DNA of 64,000 bases from Epiperipatus broadwayi (Eukaryota > Onychophora > Udeonychophora > Euonychophora > Peripatidae), in NCBI GenBank assembly GCA_028023455.1, contig JAQFVV010006221.1, forward strand, positions 7,175,011 to 7,239,010, written 5' to 3'. Both the position numbers and the translations under genes were made by a program. The notes below the pieces were generated by a model. It ran no database searches. It was not told where the DNA came from and was given only the letters and a program-made list of their open reading frames with translations. Of this stretch, positions 35,146-46,310 are shown in pieces (position 1 is the first letter of the stretch; the number at the start of each line of letters is the position of its first letter).

Positions 35146-37126
35146 TGTACCAATATTGTATTGGTACACATATATATAATTTTTGGCTAAAAAATTATTA
35201 AATAAATAAATAATAAAGTATTGCAGTATAATAATTTTGTCTAAAAATAATCGAAATAAAAACCTTTTGTTCAAAGAAAATAGTCAGAATAAAAGTCTAA
35301 AGAGTTTTTTTTCTATTATTAGTAGTTTGAAATAAAAGTTACAATTAATTAATTTAAGATTTAATACGCTTGACGTATATAGTGAAATTAAATTCTTAAA
35401 AATTGCATTAATATTAATTTAAAAGTAATTGGGGGGGGGGGGATTTGGCTTAGAAAAGGTTAAAACTGTAGTAGTTTAAATGAATCTGTTACATAAAATA
35501 AATATCTCTCTTTCGTTTATAATATTAAAGAAAAAAAAGTAGTTGATTTTTAAATAATTAAAAATATCTCTTTTTCATTTAAGTTACAGAAAAAGGAAAT
35601 CTTAAAAACTAAAACTTGATTTTAGAAATATATATGTGTGTAAATGCCAAGGAGATTTTAAACATAGCAAAATGAGTGCTTGTTGATAAAATAAATGTGT
35701 GCGTGCTAAATATTAAAAAATGATATAGAAGTTAAAATGTAAAAACAAAACGTGCAATGGCTTACTAAGTTAAACAAAATCCACAAGACAACAAGTTTGC
35801 AATGACTACTAATTAACAGATCAAACAACAGGATTAAAAGCTTATCTAAGGAATTTCAACAACAACTATAGTTGGTGGACACCAAAATGACAACAGATCA
35901 TCCTAACAAATAGTCCAGTTTTTTTATCGGACAGTCAGTTCTGTTCAGTCAATTAATCAAACTGCGGTTCGGTTCAGTCAATTAGTCAGTTCAGATTGCA
36001 GTTCAGTTCAGTCAATCAATCAAGCAATCTGTTATGTATCCAGAATCAGAGACCATGCAGTGTTGAGCAGCTTTTAGGAATATATGACCTTGCTTCAGTC
36101 CTTAGTCTAATAAGATCAGCAATTTACCCGGTAAAATGATGCCTTCCTAACAACTTGGAAAAAAATCGCCAGGAATATTTAACTGTATCTAAGAATAATA
36201 CCAAGGAATACTAAGCATAAAACCTCAAATCTAGCTGGCTGGAAATATTTTCACATGAAGTAACAACCAGCAAGAAAACAAAGTCCTATTGAGAATAAAG
36301 TCCACAGCAAGAAGTATCCATGTTCTAAAATCCTAGGTAACAACATTTTCTTATTTCCATTTATAGTAGCCATTGCAATAGTTTGAAGTCTCCAGAGTCA
36401 GTAAACAAATGAACTCTATAGCATGCATAAACGAACTATTGATGTGCGTGTTCTAAATGTCTTGTGTGTATTTAATACTCTTGTTACATTATATTATATT
36501 GTCTGATTTATTAAGAGTACGTGTCGTTATATATAAAAATCATTGTTAAATTTGATTAAGAATTCATAGTACTAGTTTTTTAAGTTATAATAGTAAACAT
36601 TGAATGCTTGTAATTATCATTGTGTAATTAATGAAGTTCTTATAAAGTATTTAAAAATCAGAATAAATGTTTAGTTAAATAAATTATCCTTAAACTTAAT
36701 TTTGTTTGTCAATTCTTTTTACCACTAATCAAAGCAATAATTTGTTATGTATTACAATAGACTGAGCTAGTCATGGGAGATTTTGAATGCTGGATTATGG
36801 GTCTACTGTCCAAACACGTTAGTTCTAGTAACTAGCTGGTGCCCGGATTTACTCTGAAACAAATAAAGTGCTTGGATAGTAGGGGTTTGAATCTAGCAGT
36901 CGATGTGGGCCACGGTCTGGAAATGTGATCGTGTTATGCATTACATAGCTTGGTCTGACTGTGGGTATTGTTGTTAGCTCTGCTATCGACGATATTCTCC
37001 CCTCTGCTCGGAGGGCCGGTTTGTTCACGTAATATAATATAAAATTATAAATTTATGATAAATAAGGTTTAAACCCAATTAAACCTACAGAGTACGCTGG
37101 ATCATCTATGGTTTGGACCTGGCACA
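35146..37126 (+). mobile_element. Solo LTR inserted in hAT transposase
   Basis: The left end is tgtacc at 35146 and the right end is ggcaca at 37126. Both flanks are atat (35142-35145, 37127-37130). Removing the insertion and one atat leaves the minus-strand transposase in a single frame between the NAIPETFRCLKKL part and the LSIFSSTYACES part. The interior matches the copy at 39482-41062 in many blocks: aggaatttc-acaac, ttttatcggac, ctctgaaacaaataaagtg and tttgaatctagcag. AATAAA words and a TG...CA structure fit an LTR. No internal retrotransposon genes are attached, so it is a solo LTR. Confidence 0.83.
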
Positions 37127-37130
37127 ATAT

Positions 37131-38834
37131 AGTGGTCACTAATTTTTTTAAACAACGAAATGTTTCAGGAATAGCATTCCAGGCAGTCAATAGTTCCTCT
37201 TCAGCATTCTTTTTACATATGACCAATAATTGATCATTTTACAATGTTTCTAACTCATTCTTCAAATCAACAAATTTCTGTTTTCAGATAGAACTGGATT
37301 GAAAATTGACTGATTGGATTTCCATATCTTCCAAATTAATAAGCCACTCAAAAATTTCTAACTTGAGATTATCCATTGGCATTATGTCTAGGTATAAAAT
37401 AAAGTTTGATGTTTCTGAAAATTGTCTGAACTGTGTAAATCCTAAAGAAAATTCATCAATTATCGATTGAATTTTACTTGATCTGGTTCTCATGAGATTC
37501 TAAATCACTCAAGAACTTTTTTATATTTGGAAAATATTTGAAGATGTAAGAAATAATATCACAGATGAAAATTTATAATTTAACTTCAAATGCTTTGATT
37601 AAATCAAACATGACAACAATTCTCTTATTATAACTTTGCAGTTTCACATTTAATTCATTTAGATGTGAACACATATCGATAAAAAACTTTAATTTTGAAA
37701 GCCATTCAACATCCATTAATTCATTATATTTTTCAATGATTTTCTCATTATGTAAAAACAGTCTAATTTCTTCTAAACACTCAACAAACCTTTGAGGAAC
37801 TTTGACTTAACCACCAGACATTGTTGTATATAAGTAAACCATTGTATACTGAGTTTACCTCATTCAATACATTTTTAAAATGTCATTTATTTAGAGCTTG
37901 TGTAGATATAAAATTGTCTAATTTAATCACAATGTTCATAACAACATCCAGTGGCTTAAAGCTGGCCTGTATGCATAAAACCTGCTGATGTATAATGCAA
38001 TGAATACCTAAAATTGAATGTACAATACGGTTGGTAAATAAACTGAGAAAACTATTTTCTTTTCCAGTCATACTTTGAGCATCTTCTGTAGTTACTGATA
38101 CAATTTTGGCAACGTCTATTTTTTTTTCAGTGAGTACATTTGAAACTTCGTTCCAAATATCTATTCTTTTTGTAGTTGTTACTAATGAGGTTAAACTGAT
38201 CAATTTTTCTTTTATATTATTTCCAACATAATAGCAATAAAAATAGCCAAATGAGCTGATCCATTTATGTCTGTACTTTCATCAAGGTAGAGAGAAATTA
38301 AACTAGATGTTATATCTCATTTTTGTTGGCAAGTTATGTTGTTAGCCATTTGCAGGATTCTTTCTTTAACTGTATTTCTAGCCAATGCTAAATCTTTTAT
38401 TCTCTGAATAATTTTTGCTTTGTTTTCAAAATCTTCAAAAAGAACTAGTGCATATTTCATCCAAGCTTCTTTAATATATTCTCCAATCATTAAAAGATTT
38501 CCTATGTTTGGCAATTACATTTGAAATATAAAAAAACTAGCAGCAGTTATATTTGAATGATTTTTGATAAATTTCGTTATAGATGTTAATTGAATATTTA
38601 TATTTTTAAATGCTTGGGCAATATATTCTTTTTGTTCATCTTTACTTTTTTCACAGAGCAATTTATGATTGGTCTTATAATGCTGTTTTACTGATGATAT
38701 TCTTGGTACAACTGTTCCAGAGTATAAAACACATATTGCCTTGGTGCCTTGTTAACCATTCCATACTCATCAGTCCACCAATTTTGAAATTCTCTACTAC
38801 TTGACAATTTTTGTTTTTTATTTTCACTAGTCAT
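37131..38834 (-). pseudogene. hAT transposase N-terminal and central part
   Basis: The start is chosen at 38834, the ATG opening MTSENKKQKLSSSREFQNWWTDEYGM, typical of ZBED/GTF2IRD2-like hAT proteins. The BED zinc-finger cysteines are not visible. Then come scattered pieces such as SCKW and the DVAKIVSVTTEDAQSMTGKE block (about 38050-38110). The Asp expected in the TTDGA motif is Glu here. HCIIHQQVLCIQ follows (about 37970-38005, the hAT histidine region), then NIVIKLDNFISTQALN. The frame near 37284-37493 matches a later part, and NAEEELLTAWNAIPETF precedes the LTR. Many stops and frameshifts. 38316-38520 is another open stretch of the same protein. Confidence 0.83.
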
Positions 38835-39481
38835 ATTAATATAATGGTAATAAATTTATATAAAAGTAAATTTAAATGAGTTTTAATAATTTTCTAAATC
38901 AATGATTTATCATATGTTCAAATATATTATTATCCTTAAAAACATTTCACTTTTACAGCAAAACTTCAAGCAAAAAAAAAAGGTGTTGATTACACATTTT
39001 TTTCTTTTGTTCACGATTTTGATTACATTAAAAAAATGAATGGTATCAACATATTTAGATCCAAAAAAATTAGGACAGAAAATCATTATTACTTTTACTT
39101 CAGATTTGAAAAAATTTACTTCAAAGAGTTCGAACTCAGACTTTCACATGACCCACCACTCTCAGTGCCATCTCATATTGCTGACCCACCTGATCACACA
39201 CATGTTGAAAAGATAAATAATTACCAATATACGTATTTCATGCTAAACCAGAAATCATCAGTTGGTCTAGATTACTATATTGGTGATTATTTATCTTTTC
39301 AACATGTGTGTGATCAGGTGGGTCAGCAATATGAGATGGCACTGAGAGTGGAGGGTCATGTGAAAGTCTGAGTTCGAACCTCGCATATATTACATATATA
39401 AATGCAGGTTTAAGCCTGTACAATGTATTAATTTATATAAATAGTGTGTAAAAGGTCTGCCCATCCCTCGCATATGTATAT

Positions 39482-41062
39482 TGTGCCAAGGCCAAATTGG
39501 CACATGTAGATAAAATAATTTTGTCGTAAAAAAAATTATTAAAACAAAAAAAATCTTTCGCAAAAGAGTTTATTATTATTAGTGAAATACAATTTAGAAG
39601 CTTTAAAAAAATATATAAATCTCTTCATTTAAATTAAAGAAGAAAAAGTATTAAAACTAGTTTTGATGTGTAGAATAAAATTATATATGTGCGTGCAAAT
39701 GTAAAATAAATGTATCAGTATTAAATATTATAAATAAATGAAAAAATGTATTTAAAAAAAAAACCACAACGGTGCGCTACTAATTAAAGATATGAAAACA
39801 ACATATTTTGAAATAGCTACTACTAATTAAACAATCAATCAAAAAACACGTCTTAGGATTAATTACTAAAGGAATTTCGACAACACCTATTGCACATTTG
39901 CCGGAGGATATCAAAAGGAAAACACTTCGTCGGTATAAATACTGAATATTTTATCGGACAATCAGTTGAGTTAAGAGTTTTATTCAGTCTAGTTTGCAGT
40001 GACAGTCTTGATAACAGTACATTTATATTATGAATCCAGAAACAAACATGCATTGCTGAGCATCTTATGGAAATATACGCTCTTCGTTCAGCCCTTAGTC
40101 CAACAAGATCAGCAAGACCTGCCTGTGAAATAATGTCTTCATAACAACTCCGAAATCCTCCGTCAAACGTTCAACTGTCTTCAAGAATAAAACAAATGGA
40201 TTCGCATAAAATCTCTTCAAGAATCGTCAAAATCTAACCGGTTAGATATAATCCATCAGAAGCAGCCAACGACAAGAAGAAAAAAAATCCTAGGTATATA
40301 TTTTATTGTTATCATTTATACGTAGTAGTCACCACTGTAATCCGTAAATATTCAAGATTCAAATTATATGAACTCTATCATACATAAAATGAACTATTGG
40401 TATGTGTGTGTAAGTTTCAAATGCTATTAATGCTTTAGTATTATGTTTGTGAATGTGAAATGATTTAAAGGTCAAAGATTATTTATGCTTTTTTCTTAAA
40501 ATATATTATCATGTGTTAATTTAAAAAAAAATGTGCGTGTGTTAAAATTGGATTTATAGAAATGTTTATAATGCGTTAATGTTAGTTAATAAATTATCTT
40601 TAAAACTTAATTAATGATAAGTAAAATAAATTATCTTTAAACTTAAACTTTATTTGTCGGTCAATTCTTCTTACCAACCTTTTATTAATTATCTCCACCA
40701 CCAATTTTTGTATAATTTATTACAGATTAAAATTAGACTGGGCTAGTTTATGGGATGGTTTCGAGCGCTGGGTTATGAGCCTACTGACCAAAGATGTTGT
40801 TTATTCTTTTGAATAGATAGCTGGCGCCTGGAGTTTACTCTGAAACAAATAAAGTGTTTGGATAGTAGGGTTTGAATCTAGCAGCCGAGATGGGCCATTG
40901 TTGATAGTTAAAGCTATCAATAAGATCTCTCATTTTGCTCGAACGTGCCGGTTCGTTCACGTAACCTTTATAATATTATAAATGTATTGTGAAGGAGTTT
41001 GAAACCGGCCAAAACTTATATATACGTATAAGTAGGTGGTTTCAGCGGTTCGACCCGGTACA
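39482..41062 (+). mobile_element. Second solo LTR of the same family
   Basis: Starts tgtgccaagg (39482) and ends cccggtaca (41062). Both flanks are atat (39478-39481, 41063-41066). It is homologous along its length to 35146-37126, in the same orientation. A TATA box, tataaata (39934-39941), precedes a ttttatcggacaatcagtt segment; AATAAA words occur near 40590-40640. It shares the block ctctgaaacaaataaagtg (40836-40855). There is no internal coding region. Confidence 0.83.
39934..39941 (+). promoter_or_regulatory. TATA box of solo LTR
   Basis: tataaata in a cggtataaatactg context. It lies about 450 bases from the LTR start, as for a U3 promoter. The equivalent spot in the copy at 35146 is decayed. 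Confidence 0.45.
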
Positions 41063-41203
41063 ATATATAAATTTATTATTCTCCTATACATGAGGGGTCA
41101 GAATGACTAATATGTCAACATGGGTAGGATGATAACCTTGGCACTATCAAGGGCTTTGAACGTTCCATCTTCAGATTTTCAATGAAATGGAAGGCTAAAG
41201 AGT

Positions 41204-41494
41204 TGTGAGTTGGAATAGTTTGAAGCCTGTCCATTAAAGTATAAATATTAGCTATCTTAATATAAAACTGAGTACTGATTATATATATATATGTGTGAGG
41301 ATAGTAATCTAGACCAACTGATGATTGCTGGTTTAGCATGAAATACATATATTGGTGATTATTTATCTTTTCAACATGTGTGTGATCAAGTGGGTCAGCA
41401 ATATGAGATGGCACTGAGAGTGGTGGGTAGTGTGAAAGTCTGAGTTCGAACCCTGCATATATTACATATATAAATGCAGGTTTAAGCCTGTACA
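41204..41494 (+). repeat. SINE-like repeat S, forward copy
   Basis: A dispersed repeat of about 290 bp, also present at 39128-39420 (two partial inverted copies) and 58926-59215 (reverse). It contains tggcactgagagtgg (A-box-like) followed by gagttcgaacc (B-box-like, about 41442-41452), suggesting an internal RNA polymerase III promoter. It ends in gcaggtttaagcctgtaca. A TATA-like tataaatatta near 41241 also exists. The tRNA-derived SINE reading is preferred because no 4-5 bp LTR-type duplications flank the copies. Confidence 0.65.
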
Positions 41495-41858
41495 ATGTAT
41501 TAATTCAAAGAGTTGTAAAATATTTTACTGAGTTTACTTTCTAGTTTTATTGGAATCATTTGACAGGTTTATAGAATATGATACCACAGTATACCATTTT
41601 ATTTGACTTAAAATATAATGTATTGCTTCTAATCAGAGTTCAATTGTAAATTGAATTATGATATAATATTATATTTATTTATTTTACCTTTAGATTACAG
41701 TAAATTTTTATTAGTACAGATTTTAGCAACAAAAAAAAATATTGAATAATTTAAAGCATAGAAAATTATGATATGTAAATAGTTCATGTACCAGTAATAA
41801 ATTAGAACCATCTCTGACATGCATGCCATGCCATAAGTTCACCATCACTGATATAGAT

Positions 41859-44800
41859 CAAATAATTAATTATTTAGTACTGAATTAAAGCAAATAAAGT
41901 TTTATTTGACAAAATTATTTAATTTATTTGTTCACTCATTCTACAATAAAATTTTGTATTAGTTATTACAGATTAAACAACAAACTATTGTTGACTCTTT
42001 AAGAAATGATTTCTTAAGCCTGGATTAATATATGCTCAGCATGTCCATTGTTTTATGCATGTTTATTATACAAATGGTGACAGTTACTGTTTATGCCACT
42101 ATATCATTACTAACTTGTTGTCTAAGTCTTTTTTCTTTTCTATCATGATTAAGATTCCTTATGTGACTAGCAAGACAAAACAATAATTATTTATTTTATT
42201 ATTATAAATTTATATATCTCTTCCTCAATTTAGGACAATTCTATAGCAAGTCTGTATCAATTTCTCTTTGGAGATTTATCCTTTACTTTGTGGGTGATTA
42301 CCATCATTTAATTTGTTAATGCACAATACTATGCTTCTGATTCTTTTCTAGTGTGAATATTTTTGTTACATTTGGAAAAAAATTTCTTGTTGATACATGC
42401 TATTTATTTTGGTGATTCTCTTTCTTGGAATATTAAGACCATTAACTACTGTATCTGTGCTTTTGCATATCACTTTAAATCTTTTATAATTCACTATGTT
42501 ACCATGCCTTATTTTATAATTGCCAATTCATTAGCATTTGTCACAATTTAAAAATAGAAATGGGCTTATACCTTATTTGCTTGAATCACAATATTTTTAT
42601 AGGTCCACTAATAAAACATATATATTTTAGATCAGGTTTTTTTCAAGTTTCATATTAGAAAGACAGTTAAATAATAGCTCTATAGTTGTTTGAGCAGTTT
42701 TGATGATATGTGAATAAAAGATGGAAACAACAAAGATTAAATGACTAATAAACAAGCATTAGAATACATTAATGCAATGTCAAATTTCTATTATCTATAT
42801 GTACCTTCTTAGTCCTTTATTCTGGATTCAAATATAAATAAAGAGATACAAATCTTATAATTTAATCATTTATTACTAAATATTTATTCCATTGAGTGTG
42901 ACAAGATTTAAAATATACATGAGCAGACTGCCTATTTTTTGGTATATTTTTTCTGTCTTCTATAATAAATGAAATACATAATACATTAAAATTACATATA
43001 TCCATTTTTGTAGATGAATACTTAGATTATATAATTTCCATAAAACAAATTCCATTTCTTAATGTGAAATCCTTCACAAATATACAGATAGCTATTCCAT
43101 TACATCATGCTCAACGTTCATTTAGAGATTCTATATTGATAATGCTTTACAGTTCATTAATTCTTTTATTAAACCACAAAAACATTACATGATCACTATT
43201 TATAATTAACTAAATAAATAAAAGGTGACTTCTGGAGTGCTGCATTAGATCCTAAGATCTAGGTGCAGTGCTCTCAGATCTAAAACTCCTCACTGATGAA
43301 AGCCATAAGTTAGAAACTAGCCTGGGGATGTTGGATGAGTAGGCACTAGATAAGGATTTTATGCACAAACTTTCCTGTATCCATTAATTACTAAGGCTTT
43401 TATAGGTGGCACTATTGTATGGAGAGTAATTCATTTATTATTTATTTATCAAAATAATACTAAGATTATTTTTAAAATACATGATAAATAATTTTATTTA
43501 TAGCATTAAATTAATAAATAAATAATAACATAAATAATTTAAGACTTTTTTAAGTTTTATTCAAAGGTATAAGTTTTAAAATATTAATAGAGAAATAAAA
43601 TATCAAAATGATCTCTGAAATTTTCTTTTTTTAAATTTTTATTTCTTTTAAATAAAATATTTAATGTTCTAAATATTATTGGTAAATATTAATCATTGAT
43701 CTGACTTTGTTTGGACTTCAGTATGTATGAAATGATTATTTATTTTCACAGTAGTGTTTTATTATCACATAAATTAGCAATATATAAAACAAAATGAAAG
43801 AATCAGTTTAATAAAGATCATATTTTATAAATAAAACAAATCCCTAATATAATTTTGAACTAATTCATTCACGGAAGATATGCAACATATTCATCTTATA
43901 ATATAAACTTCAATAATAATAATCTTTTTGTTTGCTTTTTCTTATGGAATAAGTATTTAAAATACATTCATTGATGATTTCTCACATATATATTTTTCTG
44001 CATTGTTAATTTAATGTTCTATATTTAAATATGATTTACAATTATGTTTTTATATCTTATTTTTAGAAAACCAAAATGGATGGAATGATGACATATGCTG
44101 TAGGAATTTAGTCTATTACATGCCATTCATCTACCTAAACGTGGAAACATACAAAATGAACAGGCTTCAGTATATATGATTATATATACAGGTATTCTAA
44201 AGAAAAAAGAATTTTAAAAAATATCATTTCTAAGAACAAAGAACTATAAATTGAATGAAATATATTTATTAATATACTTGACAATTTCTAAATGACTTGC
44301 ATAATATTGTAAATTTGTGTTGAAAGAATTAGCATTTTGTTTATCTTTGTTGTTGTTTTGAAGTTTTTTCTCCTGTTAAATTTTTATTGAAATTTATAAT
44401 TATTGCTTCAATTTTCTGATATTACTGTAAATTTAGTTCTTATTAAGTTTTTTTTTTTCTCTATAAACTTGTTGTTCTTGACTAATAAAATTTTGTAATT
44501 TTAAATGTAAAATTTATGCAACTTTATCTGCATGTATTTTAATTATTTAGAAGTTAAAGAAAAGATACAACTTTAAATTGGTTTATGCTGCTTCCATGCT
44601 TTATTAATTTTTAATTATCTGCATGGCTTATTATGATTGGTAAAGCATCACTATATGAATAATATTAACTATTCATGCCCCATGGTCATTAAGAAAATAC
44701 TTTTTTGTAGGATAATTGGTACCTGTGGAGCAACATATGAGAGCCAATTTTTTTAACTTATAAAAAAAAATCAATATGGTCCTCTTATAAATGCTATACC

Positions 44801-45675
44801 TATGATCCAGTGAACATCTACCAAATGTTAATAATTGGAAGCGGCTGAAAAAAATATCCCAACAAAAAGAATAGTGATAACCTTTTGTGTCCCAAAATGA
44901 ATCAAGAAAACTTTTAGTAACATCAAAGACCTCAAATATCAAGTTCTCTTTGATCTTGATTTTAATTTTTGTACTGTTACTTATACATTTAAATATATAT
45001 AGACACATATATGTAAACATATACAATAGTATATTTCTATGTGTATGTGTAAATCTATTTGCGCATGTGTACATATATACAAAGTTAACATGTATTTTGT
45101 TTTATTAGTATGAACAGTAAACAGATTACTAAAACGTTATATAATTTTTTTAAAATTGTAAATTAAAGGGGTCATTATGCCAAATAGTAAACAATTTTTC
45201 TTAAGGTATTAAGTTATTTTTTAGCATCATGAAAAAAAAATACCATTTTTCTCCTTTTATCAAATGCATTGAAAATAATTCGTAGACATGTTCATACCAA
45301 GATTATTATTATTTATTTTATTATGAGTAAAGTTTAAAAATTTCATAATCATTGAATGCATTAAATGTTTCTACATGCAATTTCTTGTTTATTTATTACT
45401 CAATTAGAATGATTTGAAAATGGAGTAATTTTTTTAAAATGTGATACATATATTAGTATTCTTTATTTATATCAATTTAATGACCTAACAAATTGATGGT
45501 ACAAATGATTATTTGAACAAAATATCAATTTTATCTTTAAAAGATGTATTTGTTAATTTTGACTACTTAAATTTTATTAGAGTATCAAATCTTTTCAATG
45601 GGATTTCCAGCTAATATTACCTGTGATTTTTATTATTAAATTTATATAAAAAATTATATATATATAATTGTTGAT
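41859..45675. other. AT-rich DNA, one structured island
   Basis: No coding region is supported; short open frames (for example 42363-42551, and 44673-45074 on the minus strand) have no recognisable family and AT-rich codon use. 43230-43430 is richer in G+C and holds the hammerhead-like motif listed separately. (ta)n and (ca)n microsatellites occur near 44995-45080. Confidence 0.5.
43281..43361 (+). ncRNA. Degenerate hammerhead-ribozyme-like motif
   Basis: The core words are in order: CTGATGA (43293-43299), GAAA (43313-43316) and ATA (43350-43352) as a possible NUH cleavage triplet. Outer stem: taaaactcct (43281-43290) can pair with aggatttta (43353-43361). Stem III: ctagcct (43317-43323) can pair with aggcactag (43341-43349), with a bulge. 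Weak points: stem II is only two pairs or so, and two unpaired bases (ca) sit before CTGATGA. It may be a decayed ribozyme or chance. Confidence 0.3.
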
Positions 45676-45679
45676 TTTT

Positions 45680-46310
45680 ATGATTATAAATATGTATGGT
45701 GAGGTTCTTAACACCACTTTTTGGTATCTTCTTCCAAAGTCTTTTGATTAACTAGTCTTCCACTTGTAAACTATTTTTTTCAAAACTTTTCCAAACCCTT
45801 ATACCAGCTTTTTCTAGTTTTGCATCTCTTGTGACACTGTCAACAGAATTTATTTTTTTAGTGTTCAGTATAGTATTTTCATTTTTCATTATCTTTGTTA
45901 TTATTATTTTTTTAATAATATTTCTATGAATACCTATGCTCCCTCTTCAAATATTCATCTTCTCTTCTTCAACTTTTTTTTCTCTAGAACACATATTTCA
46001 GATCCATTTATTTTATAATTTTATCATTCCACAGCATAAAATTATTTTATAGCCATCCATTCATTTGATATCATTGTGTATATATCTGTTTTACTATATT
46101 CATCATTTGTGTGAGTGATTTTTGATTATTTGAACTGACTGTAACTTTGAATTATCAATTTCTGATATACTTCAAATTTCTTTGATTCTTCTCCTATTAT
46201 CAGGTATTCCATTTTTTTAAAAAATAATATCATTCTCATTTGAAATATTATTTTTTATGGAGCTTTCTTGCCATATACATTGCATCTTCTTGGTCAGCTG
46301 CAATTATAGA
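45680..46310 (-). pseudogene. LINE RT C-terminal fragment (RTE-like)
   Basis: The minus strand, from 46310 downward, reads AADQEDAMYMARKL-like pieces (Gln-Glu-Asp then MYMARK), then MEYLIIGEESKKFEVYQKL. QSYSQFK, SKITHTNDEYSKTD, NEWMAI, KINGSEICV and, near the end, GKVLKKIVYKW follow in changing frames. The ADQED...YLIIGEES...YSQFKYLG order is that of the region after the catalytic DD box in RTE-type LINEs. It lacks RT palm and endonuclease, so it is a 5'-truncated fragment, badly decayed. The 3' end near 45680 has no obvious tail. Confidence 0.65.

Larger units (their letters stand above)
39131..41503. repeat. SINE-like inverted composite inserted in hAT
   Basis: An 11-bp direct repeat, ttcaaagagtt (39120-39130 and 41504-41514), flanks a composite. 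It consists of a reversed partial SINE-like copy (39131-39275), a forward partial copy (39276-39430), the solo LTR 39482-41062 and a longer forward copy (about 41067-41503). The first two form a palindrome with arms 39128-39231 and 39276-39379 and a 44-base spacer. The LTR must be the later insertion, since it has its own flanks. The order and the target duplication are inferred by eye. Confidence 0.65.
34663..41850 (-). mobile_element. hAT transposon relic, ZBED/SCAND3-like
   Basis: The left terminus reads cagtagtggcgaatctttt. The right terminus, as reverse complement, reads cagtgatggtgaacttatg; both continue with a catgcca word. The 8-bp flanks gtgtagat (34655-34662) and atatagat (41851-41858) match at 6 of 8 positions, as for an old hAT duplication. 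The transposase runs on the minus strand from 38834 to 34957. Two solo LTRs and a SINE-like composite are later insertions. Without them the element is about 3-4 kb, a normal hAT size. It begins only 67 bases after the Merlin copy's flank. Confidence 0.83.

Noticed and set aside
39036-39371. Open frames on both strands over the SINE-like palindrome (also 41115-41495 minus)
   Set aside because: They read through an inverted repeat with polymerase III-like boxes. The similar peptides from several copies reflect the repeat, not a gene.
37127-39481. The two LTRs at 35146 and 39482 as the two ends of one retrotransposon
   Set aside because: The interval between them is hAT transposase and SINE-like sequence, and each LTR has its own atat pair.
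41204-41494. Repeat S as a short solo LTR (tgtgag...tgtaca)
   Set aside because: Flanks of the copies show no matching 4-6 bp duplications, and A/B-box-like words favour a SINE.
44673-45074. 133-codon minus-strand frame as a gene
   Set aside because: Composition is that of AT-rich spacer, no motif was recognised, and part overlaps a microsatellite-like (ta/ca) stretch.
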